From: SLRI01 sp964402505
GTDB lineage: Bacteria; Pseudomonadota; Alphaproteobacteria; Geminicoccales; Geminicoccaceae
Direction of reading: 5' to 3'
Length of the DNA: 64,000 nucleotides
NCBI GenBank assembly: GCA_964402505.1
Contig: CAYOCP010000012.1
Coordinates: 54,901 to 118,900, forward strand
The notes beneath the pieces are model-generated. The model searched no databases, had not been told where the DNA came from, and saw only the letters and a program-made list of their open reading frames with translations. The position numbers and the translations under genes were made by a program. The first letter of the stretch is position 1. Each line of letters starts with the position of its first letter. Positions 26,268-36,105 of the stretch are shown piece after piece.

Positions 26268-26471
26268 AGGGCGAAGCGCCGCCGAGCGCAACGGCCGGCC
26301 CCGCCGCCCCGGCCGATCCGGCTTGACGGCGGCCGGCCGGACCGCCTAGAAAACACCTTCGCGACGCTCCCTGAAGGGTGCGGCGAGCACTGTTGCGTGA
26401 ATAATCCTTCTGAGGAACCGACGTGGTGCGGCGGGCGACCGGGCCCCTGCCCTCGTCTCATGGTGCGGGAC

Positions 26472-27824
<1,353 letters not shown>

Positions 27825-27854
27825 ACCCCGCCACCCCAAGCGCCTGGAACACTG

Positions 27855-28196
27855 ATGGCCGTCAAGATCCGTCTGACCCGAGGGGGTGCCAAGAAGCGCC
27901 CCTATTTCCGCATCGTCGCCGCCGACACGCGCTACGCGCGCGACGGTCGCTTCCTCGAGAAGCTCGGCCACTACAACCCGCTTCTCCCCGACGACCACCC
28001 CGAGCGGATCGTCATGAACGAGGAGCGCATCCGCCACTATCTCGGCCACGGTGCCCAGGTCAGCGACCGCATGGCCCGCTTCCTCGACAAGGCCGGCATC
28101 CTGCCGGGCGCCACGCGGCTGCGCGGCACCGGCAAGAAGGCCGAGGAAATCGCGGCGAAGAAGGCGAAGGCCGAGGCGGAGGCCGCGAGCGCCTGA
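27855..28196 (+). CDS. rpsP: 30S ribosomal protein S16
   Basis: 113-residue small-subunit protein. MAVKIRLTRGGAKKRPYFRIVAADTRYARDGRFLE is the standard S16 start, with the GHYNP motif after it and a lysine/alanine-rich tail (KKAEEIAAKKAKAEAEA) common in alphaproteobacteria. It is 30 bp after ffh and 17 bp before rimM. Confidence 0.98.
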   Translation: MAVKIRLTRGGAKKRPYFRIVAADTRYARDGRFLEKLGHYNPLLPDDHPERIVMNEERIRHYLGHGAQVSDRMARFLDKAGILPGATRLRGTGKKAEEIAAKKAKAEAEAASA

Positions 28197-28213
28197 AGAG
28201 GCCGCGGCCCTGG

Positions 28214-28759
28214 ATGGCCCAGCTCATGCCCGCAACCCCGCCCGTCAATCTGGTCTGCGTCGCCCTGGTCGCGGCGGCGCATGGCGTGCGCGGTGCTCTG
28301 AAGCTGAAGTGCTTCACGGAGGCGCCGGAGAACGTCACGCGCTACGGCCCGCTTTGCGACGCGGAGGGCCATGAGCTCTTCCGCGTGCGCCGCATCGGCC
28401 CGGCCAAAGGCGGGCTCATCGTCGAGGCCGAGGGCATTGCCGATCGGGACGCGGCCGAAGCTCTTCGCGGCCTCCGGCTCTACGTGCCGCGCGACCGTCT
28501 GCCGGCAGTCGAGAACGACACCTTCTACCACGCCGATCTGATCGGCCTCGCGGCCCTGGCCGAGACCGGCGAGCATCTGGGCGAGGTCGTCGCGGTTCAC
28601 GATTTCGGCGCCGGCGACGTGCTCGAATATGTCGATGCCGATGGCCGGAGCCGGATGGTGGCGTTCACCCTCGCCCATGTGCCCGAGGTCGACATCGCCC
28701 GCCGCCGCGTCGTGGTGGCGGGCGGAGCACTGCGCGACACGGCGGAGGTGGCGGCATGA
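28214..28759 (+). CDS. rimM: Ribosome maturation factor RimM
   Basis: 181-residue factor for 16S rRNA/30S maturation that binds S19. An N-terminal beta-barrel (VCVALVAAAHGVRGALKLKCFTE) and a C-terminal PRC barrel (HADLIGLAALAETGEHLGEVVAVHDFGAGDVLEY) are visible. ATG 28214 or ATG 28226 may be the start. The stop overlaps the trmD ATG by 4 nt. Confidence 0.96.
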   Translation: MAQLMPATPPVNLVCVALVAAAHGVRGALKLKCFTEAPENVTRYGPLCDAEGHELFRVRRIGPAKGGLIVEAEGIADRDAAEALRGLRLYVPRDRLPAVENDTFYHADLIGLAALAETGEHLGEVVAVHDFGAGDVLEYVDADGRSRMVAFTLAHVPEVDIARRRVVVAGGALRDTAEVAA

Positions 28760-29472
28760 CGGCTGCCTGGCGCGCCTCGGTCCTCTCCATCTTCCCGGAC
28801 CTCTTTCCGGGCCCCCTGGGCTGCTCGGTGCTCGGCCGGGCGCTTCAGTCGGGGCTGTGGTCGCTGGACACGGTCGATCTGCGCGCGTTCGCCACCGACC
28901 GCCACCGCAGCGTCGACGACACCCCCTTCGGCGGCGGTGCCGGCATGGTCATGCGGCCGGACGTGGTGGCGAGGGCGGTGGCCGCGACGCGCGGAGCGGA
29001 CGACCCACGCCCCCTGCTCTACATGAGCCCGCGCGGCGTGCCCTTCAGCCAGGCCCAGGCGGAACGGCTCGCCGGCGGCGAGGGAGCCGTCATCCTCTGC
29101 GGCCGCTACGAGGGCGTCGACCAGCGTGCGCTCGAGGCCTGCGGCTTTCTGGAGGTCTCGCTCGGCGACTTCGTCCTGACCGGCGGCGAGATCGCCGCCA
29201 TGGCGCTTCTCGATGCGACGTTGCGCCTGCTGCCCGGTGTGCTGGGCAGGAGCGCCTCGCTCGACGAGGAGAGCTTCGCTCGCGGCCTTCTCGAATACCC
29301 GCACTACACGCGACCGCAGACCTGGCAGGGGCGCAGCGTGCCCGCCGTCCTGCTCTCCGGCCACCATGCCGACATCCACGCCTGGCGGCAGGCGGCCGCC
29401 CTCGACCTGACGCGCCGACGCCGGCCCGACCTGCTGGCAGCCACCGGCGCGACCGAACCTGACCCGCGATAG
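28756..29472 (+). CDS. trmD: tRNA (guanine(37)-N1)-methyltransferase
   Basis: 238-residue SPOUT-class enzyme making m1G37, which prevents +1 frameshifting. Signatures: SIFPDLFPGPLG, VDDTPFGGGAGMVM, CGRYEGVDQRALE and the trefoil-knot SAM site LGDFVLTGGEIAAM. The dimeric enzyme's C-terminal tail (HHADIHAWRQ) is present, so length is normal. Confidence 0.97.
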   Translation: MTAAWRASVLSIFPDLFPGPLGCSVLGRALQSGLWSLDTVDLRAFATDRHRSVDDTPFGGGAGMVMRPDVVARAVAATRGADDPRPLLYMSPRGVPFSQAQAERLAGGEGAVILCGRYEGVDQRALEACGFLEVSLGDFVLTGGEIAAMALLDATLRLLPGVLGRSASLDEESFARGLLEYPHYTRPQTWQGRSVPAVLLSGHHADIHAWRQAAALDLTRRRRPDLLAATGATEPDPR

Positions 29473-29498
29473 CCCATCGCCCAGCCGGAGCTTCGACA

Positions 29499-29903
29499 AT
29501 GAACGTGATCCAGCAGATCGAGCAGCAGCTCATCACCTCGCTCACCGCCGAGCGGGCGGTGCCCGAGTTCCGTCCGGGCGACACGCTCCGTGTCAATGTC
29601 CGCGTCATCGAAGGCAATCGCGAGCGCGTGCAGGCCTTCGAGGGTGTCTGCATCGCCCGCCGCAATCGCGGCGTGAACTCCTCCTTCACCGTCCGCAAGA
29701 TCTCCTACGGCGAAGGTGTGGAGCGCGTCTTCCCGCTCTACAGCCCGCGCATCGACAGCGTCGACGTCGTGCGCCGCGGCAAGGTCAGGCGCGCCAAGCT
29801 CTATTATCTCCGCGACCGCCGCGGCAAGTCGGCGCGCATCGCCGAGCGGCGGACCGAGCGGGCGAGCGCGAAGGTCGCCGACGCGGCCGGCAGCGAGGCC
29901 TGA
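29499..29903 (+). CDS. rplS: 50S ribosomal protein L19
   Basis: 134-residue large-subunit protein at the 30S interface. FRPGDTLRVNVRVIEG, FEGVCIARRNRGVNSSFTVRKIS, ERVFPLYSPRIDSVDVVRRGKVRRAKLYYLRDRRGKSARI are textbook L19 segments. The alanine-rich C-terminal extension is short. It completes the rpsP-rimM-trmD-rplS operon; leuC follows after 50 bp. Confidence 0.98.
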   Translation: MNVIQQIEQQLITSLTAERAVPEFRPGDTLRVNVRVIEGNRERVQAFEGVCIARRNRGVNSSFTVRKISYGEGVERVFPLYSPRIDSVDVVRRGKVRRAKLYYLRDRRGKSARIAERRTERASAKVADAAGSEA

Positions 29904-29953
29904 GCCGGCGCCAGCCGCCCCATCCTGGAATCGAGCCCCCTGGAAACGACCCC

Positions 29954-31369
29954 ATGGCAGTCAACGGTCCGCAGACACTCTTCGACAAGATCTGGCAGGC
30001 GCATCTCGTCGAGGAGCAGGACGACGGCACCTGCCTGATCTACATCGACCGGCACCTCGTCCACGAGGTGACCAGCCCGCAGGCCTTCGAGGGCCTGCGC
30101 ACCTCCGGCCGCCGGGTGCGGCGGCCCGAGGCGACGCTCGCCGTCGTCGACCACAACGTGCCGACCGATCCCGACCGCGCCAAGGGCATCAAAGACGAGA
30201 CCGCGCGCATCCAGGTCGAGGCGCTGGAGCAGAACGCCCGCGAGTTCGGCATCGAGCTCTACGACGTCAGCGACATCCGCCAGGGGATCGTGCACATCAT
30301 CGGTCCCGAGCAGGGCTTCACCCTGCCGGGCACCACCATCGTCTGCGGCGACAGCCACACCTCGACCCATGGAGCCTTCGGCGCCCTCGCCTTCGGCATC
30401 GGCACGTCCGAGGTCGAGCACGTGCTGGCCACCCAGACGCTCCTGCAGAAGCGCCCGAAGAACATGCGGATCACCGTGGAGGGCGAGCTCGGCTTCGGCG
30501 TCACCGCCAAGGACGTGATCCTCGCCATCATCGGCCGGATCGGCACGGCGGGCGGCACCGGCCACGTCATCGAATATGCCGGACCGGTGATCCGGGCGCT
30601 CTCGATGGAAGGCCGGATGACGGTCTGCAACATGTCGATCGAGGCGGGAGCGCGCGCCGGGCTGATCGCCCCCGACGAGAAGACCTTCGCCTACATCAAG
30701 GGCCGGCCCATGGCGCCCAAGGCCGGCGCCTTCGAGCAGGCCGTCGCCGCGTGGCAGCTCCTGCCGTCTGACGCGGGCGCCCGCTACGACAAGGAGGTGA
30801 CGCTGCAGGCCGAGACGATCGAGCCGCAGGTGACCTGGGGCACCAGCCCTCAGGACGTGGTGCCGATCTCGGGCGCGGTGCCCGATCCGAGGACCGTCGA
30901 CGATGCCGGCCGGCGCGCCGCCATGGAGCGCGCGCTCGCCTATATGGGGCTCGAGCCCGGCACGCCGATGCGCGAGATCAAGGTCGACCGGGTCTTCCTC
31001 GGCTCCTGCACCAACGGCCGCATCGAGGATCTCCGGGCCGCCGCCAAGGTCCTGGAAGGCCGGCACATCGCCCCTTCCGTGCGCGCGATGGTGGTCCCGG
31101 GCTCGGGCCTCGTGAAGCACCAGGCCGAGGCTGAGGGACTCGACCGGATCTTCAAGGAGGCCGGCTTCGAGTGGCGCGAGGCCGGCTGCTCGATGTGCCT
31201 CGGCATGAATCCGGACCAGCTGGCACCGGAGGAGCGTTGCGCCTCCACCAGCAACCGCAATTTCGAGGGCCGCCAGGGCCGCCTCGGACGCACGCACCTC
31301 GTCAGCCCGGCCATGGCCGTGGCCGCGGCCGTTGCCGGCCATCTGACGGATGTGCGTGAACTCGCCTGA
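29954..31369 (+). CDS. leuC: 3-isopropylmalate dehydratase large subunit
   Basis: 471-residue aconitase-family subunit that isomerises isopropylmalate in leucine synthesis. The [4Fe-4S] cysteines are in GSCTNGRI (about residue 351) and AGCSMCLGMNPD (about 411-414); the active-site GDSHTSTHGAFGALAFGIGTSEVEH is intact. The small subunit leuD is not in the window. Transcription probably ends at the strong hairpin at 31376. Confidence 0.97.
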   Translation: MAVNGPQTLFDKIWQAHLVEEQDDGTCLIYIDRHLVHEVTSPQAFEGLRTSGRRVRRPEATLAVVDHNVPTDPDRAKGIKDETARIQVEALEQNAREFGIELYDVSDIRQGIVHIIGPEQGFTLPGTTIVCGDSHTSTHGAFGALAFGIGTSEVEHVLATQTLLQKRPKNMRITVEGELGFGVTAKDVILAIIGRIGTAGGTGHVIEYAGPVIRALSMEGRMTVCNMSIEAGARAGLIAPDEKTFAYIKGRPMAPKAGAFEQAVAAWQLLPSDAGARYDKEVTLQAETIEPQVTWGTSPQDVVPISGAVPDPRTVDDAGRRAAMERALAYMGLEPGTPMREIKVDRVFLGSCTNGRIEDLRAAAKVLEGRHIAPSVRAMVVPGSGLVKHQAEAEGLDRIFKEAGFEWREAGCSMCLGMNPDQLAPEERCASTSNRNFEGRQGRLGRTHLVSPAMAVAAAVAGHLTDVRELA

Positions 31370-31375
31370 GGGAGC

Positions 31376-31417
31376 GAGGGATCGACGGGAGCGCGTGACC
31401 GGTCCCGTCGATCCCTC
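31376..31417. terminator. Bidirectional 15-bp hairpin between leuC and a small membrane gene
   Basis: GAGGGATCGACGGGA and its exact reverse complement TCCCGTCGATCCCTC, separated by a 12-base loop, lie between the leuC stop (31369) and the stop of the convergent small gene (31425). No T-tract is present on either strand. The position and perfect stem strongly suggest a shared 3'-end structure. Confidence 0.75.
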
Positions 31418-31424
31418 CCCGATC

Positions 31425-31553
31425 TCAGTTCGTGGTGGTCGGGGCCGGTGCCGGAGGCGGCGCCTCGGCGCCGCCGAACCAGCCGAGCTGCCAGCCGATG
31501 ATGGCGAGCACGATGATGACGGCGACGACGATGATCACGTTGCGCGAGCTCAT
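31425..31553 (-). CDS. 42-residue single-pass membrane peptide
   Basis: Short protein with one helix (VIIVVAVIIVLAIIGWQLGWF) and a proline/alanine-rich, probably periplasmic tail (GGAEAPPPAPAPTTTN). GAGGGA lies about 11 bp before the ATG at 31553. Similar tiny membrane proteins are widespread and usually uncharacterised in alphaproteobacteria. It ends 8 bp from a strong shared hairpin, which supports it as a real transcription unit. Function unknown. Confidence 0.65.
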   Translation of the reverse strand: MSSRNVIIVVAVIIVLAIIGWQLGWFGGAEAPPPAPAPTTTN

Positions 31554-31688
31554 GAGCCGTTTTCCCTCGTCCCGGTCCGGTTGCTTATGCGAGGTGCCGT
31601 TGGATGCCCCGACTGGGCACGCGCCTGACTCCGGGCAGCCGGCGGCCGCGCCATGATATAGGGAGATGTCGCGCTGGGGGAACGACCG

Positions 31689-32030
31689 ATGCACCGATTG
31701 TTGACGATCCTGGCCACACTGGGTCTTGCCGGCCTCGCATTCCTCCAAACCGAGGACGCCAATGCGGGGGACCTTCTGCTCCTGCAACAGAACATCCCGG
31801 GCAACCAGTCCGGCACGGTCTTCCTGATGGTGGATCGCGGCCGTATTTCCCGCGCCACGGCGACCCGATCCGGTGCGCTCGAGCACACCATCGAAATCCG
31901 CCTCGCCACCGACCCGCCGGAGACGATCACCCTGCGCTGCAATGACGAGGCCATGACCCGCCAGCTTCTGAACGCCTTGCGCGTCAATGCCGAGCCGATG
32001 CTCGACCTCACCGGCCGTTGCCGTCTCTGA
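31689..32030 (+). CDS. Secreted protein of unknown function
   Basis: 113 residues with a signal peptide (HRLLTILATLGLAGLAFL, likely cleavage before GDLLLLQQN). The mature part has alternating hydrophobic residues suggestive of beta strands (GTVFLMVDRGRISRATATRSG, LEHTIEIRLATDPPETITLRC) and two cysteines (RCNDEAM and GRCRL) that could form a disulfide. No family is recognised. Its 3' end overlaps the start region of mtgA, so the two may be co-transcribed. Confidence 0.7.
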   Translation: MHRLLTILATLGLAGLAFLQTEDANAGDLLLLQQNIPGNQSGTVFLMVDRGRISRATATRSGALEHTIEIRLATDPPETITLRCNDEAMTRQLLNALRVNAEPMLDLTGRCRL

Positions 32031-32755
32031 AAGTGGTGGCGCGCGCTTCTGATCCCGGCCGCACCGTCCGGGCCTTGCGGCCAGCACGGCTCTGGCACCT
32101 GCTTCGCCGCATTGCCTTCCGCCTCGTCCTCCTGCTCTGCGTTCTGCCGCCCATCGTGCTGATCGCCTATCGTTTCCTGCCGCCGCCGGCGACGCCGCTC
32201 ATGTTGCTGCGGCTTTTCGAGGGCGAGGAGCTCGACTACCGCTTCCGGCCCTTGACGGAGATCAGCCCGCATCTCGCGCGGGCGGTTATCGCGTCCGAGG
32301 ACAACCTCTTCTGCGAGCACATGGGCTTCGATCTCCAGGCGCTCCGCTCCGAGATCGAGCGGGCGCTGGCTGGCGAGCGGCCGCGTGGCGCCAGCACCCT
32401 GACCCAGCAGACGGCGAAGAACCTCTTCCTCTGGCCCGGTCGCGACCTCCCGCGCAAGGTGCTGGAAGCCTGGCTCGCCCCGCAGCTCGAGCTGATCCTC
32501 GGCAAGCAACGCATCCTCGAGCTCTACCTCAACGTCGTCGAGCTCGGCCCCGGAATCTACGGTGCGGAGGCCGCGGCCCGACGGTGGTTCGAAAAGCCCG
32601 CGCGCGACCTCTCCCTCGCCGAGGCGGCGCGCCTCGCCGTGATCCTTCCGGCGCCGCGCGACCGCAGCCCCAGGGGCGACTACGCCAGGGAGCGAGGCCG
32701 GGTGATCGAAAGACGGGTCGGCCAGCTCGGCCCCCTCCTCGACTGCGCCGGCTGA
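32018..32755 (+). CDS. mtgA: Monofunctional peptidoglycan glycosyltransferase MtgA
   Basis: GT51 enzyme that polymerises lipid II into glycan strands. One N-terminal membrane helix (RLVLLLCVLPPIVLIAY), then the motifs ASEDNLFCEHMGFD (catalytic Glu), RGASTLTQQTAKNLFLWPGRD and KQRILELYLNVVELGPGIYGAEAAA. There is no ATG at the front; TTG 32018 or GTG 32033 are candidate starts, so the N-terminus is uncertain by a few residues. Length about 240, normal for the family. Confidence 0.92.
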   Translation: MPSLKVVARASDPGRTVRALRPARLWHLLRRIAFRLVLLLCVLPPIVLIAYRFLPPPATPLMLLRLFEGEELDYRFRPLTEISPHLARAVIASEDNLFCEHMGFDLQALRSEIERALAGERPRGASTLTQQTAKNLFLWPGRDLPRKVLEAWLAPQLELILGKQRILELYLNVVELGPGIYGAEAAARRWFEKPARDLSLAEAARLAVILPAPRDRSPRGDYARERGRVIERRVGQLGPLLDCAG

Positions 32756-32854
32756 TCCGCTCGAAACCGCTGGCACGAGCCGGCCGCCCTCTTTACGCGG
32801 CCGCCAGACGCGCCATCTCTAGAGCAACGCAGCTTGCCGAGCGAGAACCCGAGG

Positions 32855-33529
<675 letters not shown>

Positions 33530-33571
33530 TCGCCTGTTATGACGCTCCCGTGCGCCGGACGGGAGCAAGGC

Positions 33572-35272
33572 ATGAGCGTTCTTCAGCAGACCCTGGCGGC
33601 CCGCATCGACCAGGGCCTGGCCCGTGAGCCGGCGGACCTCGTCGTCCGCCGTGCCTGCCTGCTCAACACCGCCTCCGGGCGCATCGAAGGCCCGATGGAC
33701 ATCGCCATTGCCGGCGACACCATCGTCGGCACGCACGGCGTGTACGAGGGCCAGCACGAGATCGACGCCGGGGGCCGCATTGTGGCGCCCGGCTTCATCG
33801 ACACGCACGTCCATGTCGAGAGCTCCATGGTCCTGCCGGCCGAGTTCGAGCGCAGCGTGCTGCCGCGCGGCACGACGACGGCCATCTGCGACCCGCATGA
33901 GATCGCCAACGTCATCGGCCTCGAAGGCATCACCTTCTTCATCGAGGCGAGCCGCCGGCTCGCCATGACGCTGAAGGTCAATCTGAGCTCCTGCGTCCCC
34001 GCCACCGAGCTCGAGACCGCCGGAGCGAGGCTGGAGGCCGACGACCTCCTGCCGCTCCTGGCCGATCCCGCCGTCACCGGCCTCGCCGAGCTCATGAACT
34101 TCCCGGGCGTGGTTCACAAGGACCCCGGCATGCTCGCCAAGCTGGAGCGCTTCCACGGGCAGCACATCGATGGCCACAGCCCTCTCCTCCACGGCAGCGA
34201 GCTCAACGCTTATCTCGCCGTCGGTGTGCTCACCGATCACGAATGCACCAGCCTCGAGGAGGCCGAGGAGAAGCTCGCCAAGGGCATGCACATCCTGCTC
34301 CGCGAAGGCTCGATCGCAAAGAATGTCACCACCCTGGCCCCGCTGGTCGGCGAGGCGACCTGGATGCGCTGCGCCTTCTGCACCGACGACCGCAATCCTC
34401 TGGAGATCCGCGGCGAAGGCCATATCGACCACGCCATCCGTCTCGCCATTCGCGCCGGTGCCCCGGCGATCCCCGCCTACCGCGCCGCCACGCTGGGTGC
34501 CGCCCTCGCTTTCGGCCTGCGCGATCGCGGCCTCGTCGCACCCGGCCGGCGCGCCGACCTCGTCATCCTCGACGACCTCGACGAGGTGCGCGTGGCCGAG
34601 GTCGTGGTGGGCGGCAGGCCCGTCGCCGAGGCCCTCGCCCTGCCGCGCCAGCACGCGAGCGCACCCGGCTATGGCAGCGTCAAGCGCCCTCACGTCGCAG
34701 CCGACGACCTCGCACTCGATGGCAGCGCAAAGGCCCCCGTCATCGGTGCCCTGCCCTTCTCGCTGCTGACCGACCATCTCGAGGCCGTCCCCGACGCGGA
34801 TCCCGAAATTCGCCGGCTCTGCGTCCTCGAGCGTCACGGCAGGAACGGCAATATCGGCAAGGGGTGGGTCAGGGGCTTCGGCCCGCTGCGCGGCGCCATC
34901 GCGACCTCGATCGGTCACGACAGCCACAACCTCATCACGGTCGGTGACGATCCCGCCGACATGGCCGCCGCCGTCAACCACCTGATCGACATCCAGGGCG
35001 GTGCCGTCGTCCTTCGCGACGGCACCGCCATCGCCAGCCTGCCCCTTCCCGTCGCCGGCCTCATGTCCGACCAGCCCTCCGCCTTCGTCGAGGAGCGCCT
35101 CGTCGAGCTTCGCCGGGCCGCCCGGGAAATAGGCTGCACGCTCGAGGAGCCGCTCCTGCAGCTCGCCTTCCTGCCGCTGCCGGTGATCCCGCATCTCAAG
35201 CTGACGGATCGAGGCTATGTGGCCGCGGGACCGGAAGGCTTGGCTCTGCTGGATCAGGCTGCCGGTCCGTGA
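33572..35272 (+). CDS. ade: Adenine deaminase
   Basis: 566-residue amidohydrolase-superfamily enzyme converting adenine to hypoxanthine in purine salvage. Metal-binding HVHVESSM (about residue 82), TTTAICDPHEIANV, GHSPLLHGSELNAYLAVGVLTDHECT and the C-terminal SIGHDSHNLITVGDD are characteristic. The ATG at 33572 has GGAGCAAGG upstream. Its length matches the family and no lesions are seen. Confidence 0.94.
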   Translation: MSVLQQTLAARIDQGLAREPADLVVRRACLLNTASGRIEGPMDIAIAGDTIVGTHGVYEGQHEIDAGGRIVAPGFIDTHVHVESSMVLPAEFERSVLPRGTTTAICDPHEIANVIGLEGITFFIEASRRLAMTLKVNLSSCVPATELETAGARLEADDLLPLLADPAVTGLAELMNFPGVVHKDPGMLAKLERFHGQHIDGHSPLLHGSELNAYLAVGVLTDHECTSLEEAEEKLAKGMHILLREGSIAKNVTTLAPLVGEATWMRCAFCTDDRNPLEIRGEGHIDHAIRLAIRAGAPAIPAYRAATLGAALAFGLRDRGLVAPGRRADLVILDDLDEVRVAEVVVGGRPVAEALALPRQHASAPGYGSVKRPHVAADDLALDGSAKAPVIGALPFSLLTDHLEAVPDADPEIRRLCVLERHGRNGNIGKGWVRGFGPLRGAIATSIGHDSHNLITVGDDPADMAAAVNHLIDIQGGAVVLRDGTAIASLPLPVAGLMSDQPSAFVEERLVELRRAAREIGCTLEEPLLQLAFLPLPVIPHLKLTDRGYVAAGPEGLALLDQAAGP

Positions 35273-35362
35273 CCACGCGGCAGCGGCGCTTTCGCCATGG
35301 TCGCGCACGGCCCGGCGGGCTGCTAGCCTGATTCGCATCGACGGCAATGGCGGGGTGAGGCC

Positions 35363-36094
35363 GTGGGGGGCAGCGGGGAGGGCCGGCGACGGCCGACCGG
35401 GGAGAGCGGTGGCGAGGGTACGATCCGCCCGCCGTCGCTGCTCGCCCGCCTGCGCACCTACCTCTTCGCCGGCATCGTCGTCACCGCACCGGTCAGCATC
35501 ACCTTCCTGATCGTCTGGCAAATCCTCGATTTTCTCGATCGGACCGCGAGCCGGCTCATTCCGGACCGCTACGACCCCGCCAACTACCTGCCCTTCGGCA
35601 TTCCCGGCCTCGGCCTTCTGGTGATGCTGCTGCTCTTGATCTTCATCGGCTGGTTCGCCGCCGGCTTCGTCGGCCGCTCGCTGATGCGCGCAGGCGAAAG
35701 GGTGCTCGACCGGATGCCGGTGGTGCGCTCCATCTACGGCACGCTCAAGCAGATCTTCGAGACCGTCCTGGCGCAATCCTCGCGCTCGTTCCGCGAGGTC
35801 GTCCTGCTCGAATGGCCGCGCCGCGGCCTCTGGGTGATCGGCTTCGTGACCGGCCCCACCTCGGGCGAGATCGGCAGCCGCTTCGACGGCGACTTCGTCA
35901 ACATCTTCCTGCCGACGACGCCCAACCCGACCTCGGGCTTCCTCGTCTTCGTCCCGGCCCGCGACGTGATCCATCTCGACATGAGCGTCGAGGACGGCAT
36001 CAAGCTCGTGATCTCCGGCGGCATCGTGGCGCCGGATCGCTTTTCGGACCTGCCACACCGGGGCGGCACGGTGAAAACGCCGATCGTTCCCTGA
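35363..36094 (+). CDS. DUF502 family membrane protein
   Basis: 243 residues, GTG start. Two membrane helices (FAGIVVTAPVSITFLIVWQIL and LGLLVMLLLLIFIGWFAAG) followed by a conserved soluble part: RVLDRMPVVRSIYGTLKQIFETVL, VVLLEWPRRGLWVIGFVTG, NIFLPTTPNPTSGFLVFVPARDVI and GGIVAPD. DUF502 proteins are widespread and their function is not settled. The gene ends 11 bp from the convergent beta-helix gene. Confidence 0.9.
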   Translation: MGGSGEGRRRPTGESGGEGTIRPPSLLARLRTYLFAGIVVTAPVSITFLIVWQILDFLDRTASRLIPDRYDPANYLPFGIPGLGLLVMLLLLIFIGWFAAGFVGRSLMRAGERVLDRMPVVRSIYGTLKQIFETVLAQSSRSFREVVLLEWPRRGLWVIGFVTGPTSGEIGSRFDGDFVNIFLPTTPNPTSGFLVFVPARDVIHLDMSVEDGIKLVISGGIVAPDRFSDLPHRGGTVKTPIVP

Positions 36095-36105
36095 GGGCCT
36101 GCTGC

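Noticed and set aside
26292..26471. 4.5S SRP RNA gene upstream of ffh
   Set aside because: The conserved GGAAGGAAGCA-type loop was not found here.
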